Origin: Terriglobia bacterium
GTDB taxonomy: Bacteria; Acidobacteriota; Terriglobia; Bryobacterales; Bryobacteraceae
NCBI GenBank assembly: GCA_020073305.1
Contig: JAIQFK010000013.1
Location: forward strand, 62,001 to 126,000
DNA: 64,000 bases
Direction of reading: 5' to 3'
In this document: in pieces, positions 25,254 through 32,605 of the stretch
Layout of the letters: each line of letters begins with the position of its first letter
How positions within the stretch are numbered: the stretch's first letter is position 1
Position numbers and translations under genes: made by a program
The notes under the pieces: model-generated
Seen by the model: the letters and a program-made list of their open reading frames with translations, nothing else
Databases searched by the model: none
What the model was told of the DNA's origin: nothing

Positions 25254-25895
25254 ATGGCACGTGAATCAGAAGAGCAGAAAGGAGGACTCGTCGGAGAGAT
25301 TGCCGATAACCTCGGCACATTGTTCCGGCACCTCCTCCCCGGCGCCCTCATTATTGGTTTCGCGGCTGTGACGCATCCCTTATGGTTTGCCGGTCTCGGC
25401 CTCAAGCCGGAGTGGCCTCATCTCGCGATAACTGGGGTAATTGCGGTCGCGGTCGGGAACGCCTGTTACGCCGTCAATCGGTACGGAGTGTATCAGGTCG
25501 TGGACTACTTCTGCTGGCGAGCCGGGAGTGAAGGTCCCGCGAAACGCGGAAAGGCGGTATATCTGGACGATCTTACCGACTATGTACAGGAGGCGCTCGT
25601 TGCCAAGGATGTGCCCTCCCGCGCCCGCCAACACGTCGCGTTTCGCGCTTCAGCTGTTCTCCTGATATATACAATGTCTGAGCTGTCGCTACTGGCGGCC
25701 TTTTGGAGGGAGCCAACAGCCACCATATCGGCCTATGCCCCCCAGTTTGTAATCGGATCCGTGCTGCTGGGTCTTATCGGTGTCTGGCAAAACGTCATTA
25801 CTCGACGAATCGACGCTGCGGCACTGCATCGCAGAAGCCCGCGACCGTCGGAACGAGACCCGTTATCCGAAAAGGGGGCTGGCGCCTCAGCGTGA
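25254..25895 (+). CDS. Integral membrane protein of unknown function
   Basis: 213 aa, not recognised. About four hydrophobic segments: residues 26-50 (LLPGALIIGFAAVTHPLWFAGLG), 57-78 (LAITGVIAVAVGNACYAVNRYG), about 130-150 (SAVLLIYTMSELSLLAAFW) and 162-182 (QFVIGSVLLGLIGVWQNVIT). The charged N-terminus contains an EIADNLGTLFRHLLPG stretch and the C-terminus is polar (RRSPRPSERDPLSEKGAG). AAAGGAGC precedes the ATG by eight bases, supporting translation. It stands alone between a divergent nitrilase gene and a convergent ydcF-like gene. No function is proposed. Confidence 0.65.
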   Translation: MARESEEQKGGLVGEIADNLGTLFRHLLPGALIIGFAAVTHPLWFAGLGLKPEWPHLAITGVIAVAVGNACYAVNRYGVYQVVDYFCWRAGSEGPAKRGKAVYLDDLTDYVQEALVAKDVPSRARQHVAFRASAVLLIYTMSELSLLAAFWREPTATISAYAPQFVIGSVLLGLIGVWQNVITRRIDAAALHRRSPRPSERDPLSEKGAGASA

Positions 25896-25997
25896 CCAAC
25901 AAGCAGTAACTCGAGCCAGGCCCACTAAATCACGAGTCGGGCGGAATCAGACATCCGGCCGCCGTACCGTTGGAGGACTGGCTGAATAGCGCGTTAG

Positions 25998-26585
25998 TCA
26001 CACCGTCACTCCCACCTTCCACAGCAGATACCCCACCGCCTGCCGCACGTAGAGCCAGCGCTCGCGCCAGTCGTTCGGCGCATTGAGTGAGCGCGGCGAG
26101 CCGTATACCGTCAGGCCGCGAAATTCGAGCATCTTCTTCACGCGAAAAATATGGTAGCCGTCACTCACCACAATGCAGGATTTCAGTTCCATGCGCCGCA
26201 TGATCTCGGCGGCGGCGGCCGTCGAATACACCGTGCTCTCGCCTTCTGGCTCCACCACAATCGCTTCCGATGGAACGCCTTGGCTCACCAGGTAAGATCG
26301 ACCCACTGCACCCTCGGTGTAGACGGGATCGCCGCCTGCCCCGCCTGTGGTCAGAATCCGCGGCGCCAGTCCTTTCTTGTACAGTGAGAGCGCATGGTCA
26401 AGCCGTGCCCGCAGAACAGGCGAGGGCTTGCCACGGTATTCGGCGGCGCCCAGCACGAGAATGACATCGGCCGGCTGCGCTTCATCCACCGTGGATTGAC
26501 GCGCGATCTCCGTTGAAATTTGCGACACGGCTACGATCAGCCCGGCTACAGCCAACGTTACCGCGATCGCGACCGCCCACTTCAT
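25998..26585 (-). CDS. YdcF/SanA-like DUF218 membrane protein
   Basis: 195 aa. One N-terminal membrane anchor (WAVAIAVTLAVAGLIVAVSQ), then the DUF218 domain: PADVILVLGAAEYRGKPSPVLRARLDHALSLY, PRILTTGGAGGD, TEGAVGRSYLVSQGVPSEAIVVEPEGESTVYSTAAAA and CIVVSDGYHIFRVKKML. DUF218 proteins such as SanA and ElyC are linked to envelope integrity and peptidoglycan-lipid carrier supply; the biochemical activity is not settled. Start at 26585 is chosen because the hydrophobic anchor then lies at the N-terminus. Diverges from the RNA methyltransferase gene across 36 bases. Confidence 0.86.
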   Translation of the reverse strand: MKWAVAIAVTLAVAGLIVAVSQISTEIARQSTVDEAQPADVILVLGAAEYRGKPSPVLRARLDHALSLYKKGLAPRILTTGGAGGDPVYTEGAVGRSYLVSQGVPSEAIVVEPEGESTVYSTAAAAEIMRRMELKSCIVVSDGYHIFRVKKMLEFRGLTVYGSPRSLNAPNDWRERWLYVRQAVGYLLWKVGVTV

Positions 26586-26621
26586 CTGCGCTATTCTGAT
26601 TTCAACATTGTAAAGGAGCTC

Positions 26622-27428
26622 ATGGCGAAGCCCGAGCAGATCTCCAGCGCCGCCAACCCGCTGGTCAAGGCGGTACGCCGGGCCATCGCGCGCGGCAGCC
26701 TCACCGAAGACGGCCTGTGCGTGGCCGAGAGTTTCCATCTTCTCGAAGAGGCGTTGCGCAGCGATTGCGCAGTGAAAACGGTCCTGGCGGCGCATTCGGT
26801 TCAGTCTGCCGTAGAAAAACACGTGCGCCGTTTGCAGGGCATTCGCATCGCGGTGTTGCCGGACGCGCTCTTCCAGAGCCTGGCCGGGACGGAAACAAGC
26901 CAGGGCGTGATCGCGCTGGTTTTGCCGCCGTCATGGGCGATCGAGCAGTTGTTCCGCGGCGCCAGCCTGGTGCTGGCGCTGGACGGCGTGCAGGATCCAG
27001 GCAACGCCGGAACCATGGTGCGCGCCGCCGAGGCATTCGGCGCGACGGGCGTGATGTTTCTGAAAGGAACCGCCAGCCCGTTCAATCCCAAAACGCTGCG
27101 TGCATCGGCCGGATCTTTGTTCCGCATGCCGTTCGTGCACTCCATCGATGCGGAACTGGCGCTCGCGGCGTTCAAACAGAATAAGCTGGATGCCTACGCC
27201 GGGGTGCCGTGCTCCGGGAGGAACCACGTCAAGTCACTGCCGGATGCTGATCTCACGCGCAAGTGCGCGGTCATTATCGGCAGCGAAGGACGGGGTGTAA
27301 GCGAGAGTCTGCATGGAGGGGCGACTGACCTTGCGATTCCCACGGTTGGTGTGGAGTCGTTGAACGCTGCCATGGCGGCTTCGGTAATCCTTTATGAAGC
27401 GCGCCGGCAGAGATCGCTCACCCCATGA
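26622..27428 (+). CDS. TrmH/SpoU-family RNA methyltransferase
   Basis: 268 aa. N-terminal substrate-binding domain (ISSAANPLVKAVRRAIARGSLTEDGLCVAESFHLLEEAL) and a C-terminal SPOUT knot with all three motifs: LDGVQDPGNAGTMVRAAEAFGATG, CAVIIGSEGRGVSESL and IPTVGVESLNAAMAASVILYE. Such enzymes 2'-O-methylate rRNA or tRNA using S-adenosylmethionine. The substrate nucleotide is not known; the two-domain form is nearest to 23S rRNA methyltransferases of the RlmB/TsnR type. AAAGGAGC lies just upstream of the ATG. Its stop overlaps the rarA start (ATGA). Confidence 0.92.
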   Translation: MAKPEQISSAANPLVKAVRRAIARGSLTEDGLCVAESFHLLEEALRSDCAVKTVLAAHSVQSAVEKHVRRLQGIRIAVLPDALFQSLAGTETSQGVIALVLPPSWAIEQLFRGASLVLALDGVQDPGNAGTMVRAAEAFGATGVMFLKGTASPFNPKTLRASAGSLFRMPFVHSIDAELALAAFKQNKLDAYAGVPCSGRNHVKSLPDADLTRKCAVIIGSEGRGVSESLHGGATDLAIPTVGVESLNAAMAASVILYEARRQRSLTP

Positions 27429-28744
27429 GCCTTTTCGATACTTCGCTGCCAGAAGCCGCGCGAATGGATAAGCGGCGCCCGCTCGCCGACCGCATGCGGC
27501 CCGAAACGCTGGAGGAATACGCCGGCCAGGAGCACATCCTGGGGGCGGGCAAGCCGCTGCGTGCGCAGATCGAGCGCGACGCGCTGAGCTCTCTGATTCT
27601 CTGGGGGCCGCCCGGGGTAGGGAAGACCACGCTCGCACGGCTCATGGCGCGCCTGGCGCAATGCGAGTTCATGGCCTATAGCGCAGTTCTTAGTGGCATC
27701 AAAGAAATCAAAGCCATGATGGTGGATGCCGAGCGCCTGCGCGCCATGGGCCGCCGCACCATCGTGTTCATCGACGAAATCCACCGGTTCAACAAGGCAC
27801 AGCAGGACGCTTTCCTTCCTTACGTCGAGCGCGGCGACATCATCCTGATCGGCGCGACTACGGAAAATCCCTCGTTCGAGGTGATCTCGGCCCTGCTCTC
27901 CCGATCGAAGGTTTACGCACTGCGCCCGCTGGCGACGGAAGAAATTGTCGGGTTATTAAAGCGCGCGCTCGCTGACAAAGATCGTGGCCTGGGAGATCTG
28001 GAAATCGACGCGTCCGACGACCTGCTGGAACAGATCGCCGTGATGGCCGGTGGTGATGCGCGCGCGGCTCACAACACGCTGGAAGCCGCGGTGGCGGCCT
28101 CGCCCGGCAAGCAGCTTTCGCGGCAGGCGGTGGAAGATGCCATGCAGCGCAAGGTGCTCCTCTACGACAAATCCGGCGAAGAGCACTTCAACCTGATCTC
28201 GGCGCTGCACAAATCCGTGCGTTCGAGCGATGCCGATGCCGCGCTTTATTGGCTGGCGCGCATGCTCGAAGCGGGCGAGGACCGGATGTACATCGCGCGC
28301 CGCCTGGTGCGCATGGCCATTGAGGACATCGGTCTCGCCGATCCGCGCGCGCTCGAGCAAACCATCGCGGCCCAGCAGGCCGTGCATTTCCTCGGCATTC
28401 CGGAGGGCGACCTGGCGCTGGCGCAGGCGGCGATTTACCTGGCCGTCGCGCCGAAGTCGGATGCGTCATACAAAGCGCTGGGTGTGGCCATGGCCGATGT
28501 GGCCACCACAACGGCCGAGCCCGTTCCCCTGCACCTGCGCAATGCGCCCACCGCGCTGATGAAGCAGTTCGGCTACAGCGCCGGTTACCAGCACGCGCAC
28601 AAATTCGACGATGCCCTCACCGATATGGAATGCCTGCCGCCCTCACTGGCCGGCCGGCGCTACTATTTCCCGGCCGATCGCGGCCTCGAGAAGCGCATCG
28701 CCGAGAGGCTGGAGGAGATTCGGAATGCAAAAAAGAAAATGTAG
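27425..28744 (+). CDS. rarA: Replication-associated recombination ATPase RarA (MgsA)
   Basis: 439 aa. AAA+ clamp-loader-like ATPase acting at stalled replication forks. Walker A GPPGVGKTT is at 61-69, Walker B TIVFIDEIHRFNKAQQDAFLP, sensor 1 IILIGATTENPSFEV, and sensor 2 GGDARAAHNTLE. The C-terminal tetramerisation domain is clear (EHFNLISALHKSVRSSDADAALYWLARMLEAGEDRMYIARRL, LHLRNAPTALMKQFGY, GRRYYFPADRGLEKRIAERL). Coupled to the methyltransferase by a four-base overlap. Cytoplasmic. Confidence 0.96.
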   Translation: MSLFDTSLPEAARMDKRRPLADRMRPETLEEYAGQEHILGAGKPLRAQIERDALSSLILWGPPGVGKTTLARLMARLAQCEFMAYSAVLSGIKEIKAMMVDAERLRAMGRRTIVFIDEIHRFNKAQQDAFLPYVERGDIILIGATTENPSFEVISALLSRSKVYALRPLATEEIVGLLKRALADKDRGLGDLEIDASDDLLEQIAVMAGGDARAAHNTLEAAVAASPGKQLSRQAVEDAMQRKVLLYDKSGEEHFNLISALHKSVRSSDADAALYWLARMLEAGEDRMYIARRLVRMAIEDIGLADPRALEQTIAAQQAVHFLGIPEGDLALAQAAIYLAVAPKSDASYKALGVAMADVATTTAEPVPLHLRNAPTALMKQFGYSAGYQHAHKFDDALTDMECLPPSLAGRRYYFPADRGLEKRIAERLEEIRNAKKKM

Positions 28745-28837
28745 CGCAGGCTCACGCCTGGCTTTGTCGAAAACCTGCGACCTTTTGCCACTCATGAACG
28801 AAAGCCACGGGTCTTCCCGCGAACAAAGTTCCCCGGT

Positions 28838-28843
28838 TACAAT
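28838..28843 (+). promoter_or_regulatory. -10 hexamer seven bases before the TPR gene start
   Basis: TACAAT followed by cctgact and then the ATG at 28851. No Shine-Dalgarno fits, so a leaderless message is likely. Confidence 0.4.
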
Positions 28844-28850
28844 CCTGACT

Positions 28851-30482
28851 ATGAACTTCCGAGTCGTTTCGCTGACGTTGGTTTCGATGTTGGCCTTCGC
28901 CCAGCATACCCACCCGCCCGCTTCTGAGCGCACCGCCGTTCTCATGCCCGGCTTGGGCGACGTCCATCATTCGGTTGCCACAAAAAACCCAGATGCCCAG
29001 CGCTTCTTCGATCAGGGCCTGGCTCTGATCTACGGCTTCAATCACGAAGAGGCGGTTCGCTCGTTCCAGCGCGCCACGGAGATCGATCCGCAATGCGCCA
29101 TGGCCTATTGGGGCATCGCGCTGGCGGTGGGGCCGAATTACAACGATCCCGAACCCGACCTGAATCGCGAGAAGATGGCGTGGGAAGCCGTCCAGCATGG
29201 GCTCGCGCTGGCCTCCAACGCATCGCCGGAAGAGATGGGCTATCTGGAAGCGCTCGCCACCCGTTACTCCAACGAACCCAAGCCCGATCTGAAACAGCTT
29301 GCCATTTTCTACAAGCAGGCCATGGGCAAGCTGAGCAAAAAATATCCCGACGATCTGGATGCCGCCACGCTGTACGCCGAAAGTGCCATGGACCTCAACC
29401 CGTGGCAGCTCTGGTCGGCGGATGGGAAGCCGGGCCCGGACACCGAAGAGATCATCGCCACGCTGCAGTCGGTGCTCAAGAGCAATCCCAATCACACCGG
29501 AGCGAATCATTTCCTGATTCACGCGGTGGAGGCGTCGCCTCATCCCGAGCTGGCATTAGACAGCGCCAATCGTCTGGCGAAACTTGCGCCCGCGGCGGGC
29601 CACCTGGTGCATATGCCCGCGCACATCTATATACGGACCGGTGACTACCACGAAGCGGCACGCAATAACGAGCAGGCCGCCGAGGTCGATCGCCAGTACA
29701 TCCGGAAATTCAACGTGACCGGAATGTATCCGGCCATGTACTACAGCCACAATCTCCACTTCCTGGCCGTCGCCGCCGCGATGGAAGGCCGCTTTACCGA
29801 CGCCAACAAAGCCGCGGCACAGCTTGTGGAACACACCGCGCCGCTGGTGAAAGAGATTCCCATGGTGGAGGCCTTTCTGCCCACTGAGATGCTCATCCTG
29901 GTGAAATTCCATCGCTGGGAAGAAGTGCTGAAATACCCCGAGCCGGAGGCCGCGGCGGCGAACACGCACGCGCTCTGGCATTTCTCGCGGGGCATGGCGT
30001 ACGCCGCCCAGAACAAGGTCGCCGAAGCGGAATCCGAGCGGCAAAAACTGTTCGACGCCGCCAACAAGCTGCCGGAAAATGCCACGCTGGGGTTCAACAG
30101 CTCCCGCGACTTGTTGAGCCTGGCGGCGCACCTGCTCGAAGGCCATATTTCGCTGGCGCGTGTCTCCATCCCGGCCGCGGTCGAACACTTCCGCCAGGCT
30201 GCCACGATTGAGGATTCCCTGCGCTACGATGAGCCACCCGACTGGTACATTCCCGCCCGCGAATCGCTCGGCCGCGCCTTGATGACGGCGAGCCATTACG
30301 ACGAAGCCGAGAAGGTCTTCCGCGAAGAACTGGTCCGCCATCCCAATAGCGGCCGCGCGCTGTTCGGATTAGCGCAGAGCCTGAAAAGCGAGGGCAAGAA
30401 CGCCGAAGCCAAGCGCGCCGAAGCCGATTTTCACGCCGCGTGGAAGAATGCCGACAGGAAGATGCGGCTCGAAGATCTGTAG
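28851..30482 (+). CDS. Secreted tetratricopeptide repeat protein
   Basis: 543 aa. Signal peptide FRVVSLTLVSMLAFAQ, then a family-typical opening LGDVHHSVATKNPDAQRFFDQGLALIYGFNHEEAVRSFQRATEIDP with the first TPR, and further helical repeats to the C-terminus (VFREELVRHPNSGRALFGLAQSLKSEGKNAEAKRAEADFHAAW). Such TPR proteins are common in acidobacteria and related soil bacteria; a scaffold or periplasmic role is likely but unproven. The frame is open upstream to 28611 inside rarA; 28851 is chosen by the signal peptide and a -10 box seven bases before it. Confidence 0.84.
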   Translation: MNFRVVSLTLVSMLAFAQHTHPPASERTAVLMPGLGDVHHSVATKNPDAQRFFDQGLALIYGFNHEEAVRSFQRATEIDPQCAMAYWGIALAVGPNYNDPEPDLNREKMAWEAVQHGLALASNASPEEMGYLEALATRYSNEPKPDLKQLAIFYKQAMGKLSKKYPDDLDAATLYAESAMDLNPWQLWSADGKPGPDTEEIIATLQSVLKSNPNHTGANHFLIHAVEASPHPELALDSANRLAKLAPAAGHLVHMPAHIYIRTGDYHEAARNNEQAAEVDRQYIRKFNVTGMYPAMYYSHNLHFLAVAAAMEGRFTDANKAAAQLVEHTAPLVKEIPMVEAFLPTEMLILVKFHRWEEVLKYPEPEAAAANTHALWHFSRGMAYAAQNKVAEAESERQKLFDAANKLPENATLGFNSSRDLLSLAAHLLEGHISLARVSIPAAVEHFRQAATIEDSLRYDEPPDWYIPARESLGRALMTASHYDEAEKVFREELVRHPNSGRALFGLAQSLKSEGKNAEAKRAEADFHAAWKNADRKMRLEDL

Positions 30483-30534
30483 CGACATCTGTAGTTCAAG
30501 TCCCGTTTGGGTAAAATCCGGAAATAAGAATTCG

Positions 30535-30987
30535 ATGAGCGACTTGGGTGACCTGATCGAGGCCGCAAAGCAGGGCGACCTGGAACACGTCAGGGTCATC
30601 CTTCAATCCAATGAGAGGCTCGCCAATCAAAGAGACGAGTCAGGTGCCACGCCGCTCCACTATGCAGCTCTGAACGGCCATCGGCCGATTGTGCAACTGC
30701 TGGTTGACCGAGGCGCCGACATTAACAGCACGGATAGTCAGTTCTGCGCCACGCCGGCAGGTTGGGCGATTGAGTATCTTCGCGAGATGGGTGGACACCT
30801 GGCGAGTGAGCTTGACGACGTTGCCTACGCCATTCAGCTAGGAGACACTCGGTGGGTTGCGCGATTCCTGCAGCGTTTTCCTTCACTTCGTCAAGCGAAC
30901 GATACAAAAGGAACGCCGTTTCACAGGCTCGCCGGCGAATCGGGCAACCGAGAGATTGCGAGCTTATTTGGTTCGGGAGATCTTTAG
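30535..30987 (+). CDS. Ankyrin repeat protein
   Basis: 150 aa. Helix pairs of the ankyrin type are visible: LIEAAKQGDLEHVRVILQSNERLANQRDESGATPLHYAALNGHRPIVQLLVDRGADINSTD, with later degenerate repeats (AIQLGDTRWVARFLQRFPSLRQANDTKGTPFHRLAGESGNREIASLF). No signal peptide, so probably a cytoplasmic protein-binding module. A TAAAAT box lies 17 bases upstream of the start. Partner unknown. Confidence 0.78.
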   Translation: MSDLGDLIEAAKQGDLEHVRVILQSNERLANQRDESGATPLHYAALNGHRPIVQLLVDRGADINSTDSQFCATPAGWAIEYLREMGGHLASELDDVAYAIQLGDTRWVARFLQRFPSLRQANDTKGTPFHRLAGESGNREIASLFGSGDL

Positions 30988-31089
30988 GCTGAGATCGGCA
31001 TCAGCCGTGGTTTTCGTCGGCGGAGCTGTTGACCGCCGCCCTATATTGCCGGCCCCACCCCGCGCGGCGACCAGTGTAGACTTATCGCT

Positions 31090-32493
31090 GTGCGTTGGTT
31101 TACCTGGCTGCTGATTCAGATCGTGCTTGCAGGGGCTGATTGGACGCAATTTCGCGGGCCGAACGGCGCGGGCGTATCTCCCTCCAGAGATCTCCCGGAG
31201 CACTTCGACATGCAACACAATATGGTCTGGCGGACAGCCCTGCCGTTGGGTCACTCTTCTCCGGTCTTCACCGCCGACCATATCTTTGTTACCGCGTTTG
31301 AGGGTAAGACTTTGCTCACGATCTGCCTCGACCGCGCCACGGGCAAGGTGCTGTGGCGGCGTGCAGCGCCGCGCGAGCGCGAGGAAGTTTTCCAGCAGAC
31401 CAACGGACCGGCATCGCCTTCACCCGTCACCGACGGAGCCAACGTCTACGTTTTCTTTGGCGACTTCGGTTTCCTTTCTTACGGTCCGGATGGCAACGAG
31501 CGCTGGCGTTTGCCTCTGGGGCCCTTCAACAACGCCAACGGTCACGGCTCGTCGCCGATCCTGGCCGATGGAAAGCTCGTGCTGATCTGCGATCAGGACA
31601 CCGGTTCGTACCTGCTCGCCGTAGACGCCCAAAACGGGCGCGTGCTGTGGAAGACCATGCGGCCGGAATGCACGCGCGGTTATGCTACCCCGTCGGTTTA
31701 CCGGCCGGCGGAGGGACTCGCGGAGCTGATCGTTCCCGGCTCGTTCGAAGTCGCCTCGTACGCCATCGAGACGGGTGAAAAATTGTGGTGGGTAGGCGGC
31801 ATGGCCTGGCAGCTCAAGTCCGTGCCCCTCATCGATCGCGATCGCATCTTTGTCAACGGCTGGGAAGTCGGTGGCGATCCCGAACAACGCCGCAAAGTCC
31901 CGGACTTTGCCAGGATTCTCGCCGACTATGACAAGGATCACGACGGCAAGCTGTCGCCGGGCGAGGCGCCGCCGCACAAAGCGTCTGACTGGTTTACCGA
32001 AACCGATCTGAATCACGATGGATACATCGACGAGCGCGAGTGGCAGTTCTACCAGGTACGCAGCTCCGCGGAGAACTGTCTGGTCGCGATTCGCGCCGGC
32101 GGCCGCGGCGACATTACCAATAGCCACGTACTCTGGAGATACCGCAAAGCGCTGCCGAACACCCCATCACCGCTCTTGTACCAGGGAGTGATTTATCTGA
32201 TCCGCGATGGAATTTTCACTAGCCTGAACCCGGAGAATGGCGAGGTGCACAAGCAGGCGCGTCTCACCGGCGCACTCGGCCGCTACTGGTCGTCGCCCGT
32301 CGCCGCCGACGGCAAAATCTTTGTGGTGGGCGAAGACGGGAAAGTCGTGGTGCTGCGCGCGGCGCCCGATTGGGAAATTCTCGCCATCAACAATCTCGAC
32401 GAAGACGCCTTCGCCACGCCCGCAATTCTCGACGGCCGGCTGTACGTGCGCACGCGCGCCGCACTTTACTGTTTCGCCAAGCCGGGCCATTGA
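31090..32493 (+). CDS. Exported PQQ-like beta-propeller protein with inserted EF-hand pair
   Basis: 467 aa, GTG start. N-terminal export signal (WFTWLLIQIVLAGA) and WTQFRGPNGAG, then PQQ/quinoprotein-type propeller blades (LTICLDRATGKVLWRR, LLAVDAQNGRVLWKT, YAIETGEKLWW, FTSLNPENGEVHKQ). Between blades lies a complete EF-hand pair: loop 1 at 281-292 (DKDHDGKLSPGE) and loop 2 at 306-317 (DLNHDGYIDERE), each with Asp/Asn at positions 1, 3, 5 and Glu at 12. Likely a periplasmic calcium-binding propeller. The tryptophan docking motifs are present, but there is no dehydrogenase active site that I can see. Probably not an enzyme. Confidence 0.84.
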   Translation: MRWFTWLLIQIVLAGADWTQFRGPNGAGVSPSRDLPEHFDMQHNMVWRTALPLGHSSPVFTADHIFVTAFEGKTLLTICLDRATGKVLWRRAAPREREEVFQQTNGPASPSPVTDGANVYVFFGDFGFLSYGPDGNERWRLPLGPFNNANGHGSSPILADGKLVLICDQDTGSYLLAVDAQNGRVLWKTMRPECTRGYATPSVYRPAEGLAELIVPGSFEVASYAIETGEKLWWVGGMAWQLKSVPLIDRDRIFVNGWEVGGDPEQRRKVPDFARILADYDKDHDGKLSPGEAPPHKASDWFTETDLNHDGYIDEREWQFYQVRSSAENCLVAIRAGGRGDITNSHVLWRYRKALPNTPSPLLYQGVIYLIRDGIFTSLNPENGEVHKQARLTGALGRYWSSPVAADGKIFVVGEDGKVVVLRAAPDWEILAINNLDEDAFATPAILDGRLYVRTRAALYCFAKPGH

Positions 32494-32532
32494 CCCTTCA
32501 GGTCTCCGCCGAAGCCTGACACCTGACACCTA

Positions 32533-32570
32533 GCGAACGGCAGGCGAGGCATGCCTTGCCTGCCGTTCGC
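32533..32570. terminator. Long hairpin between convergent genes
   Basis: A 38-base near-perfect palindrome (19-base arms beginning gcgaacggcaggc, one mismatched pair) lies between the ends of the propeller gene and the radical SAM fusion gene. Either strand can fold it. It has no T-run, so it may work as a Rho-assisted end or an mRNA-stabilising hairpin rather than a classical terminator. Confidence 0.55.
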
Positions 32571-32605
32571 GTCGCTTTCGAAATCGCCGTGACAGCTTAC
32601 TGGCA

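Noticed and set aside
25896-25997. Small gene or tRNA in the gap after the membrane protein
   Set aside because: No tRNA arm pattern and no codon-like structure; the open frames are shadows of the neighbouring gene.
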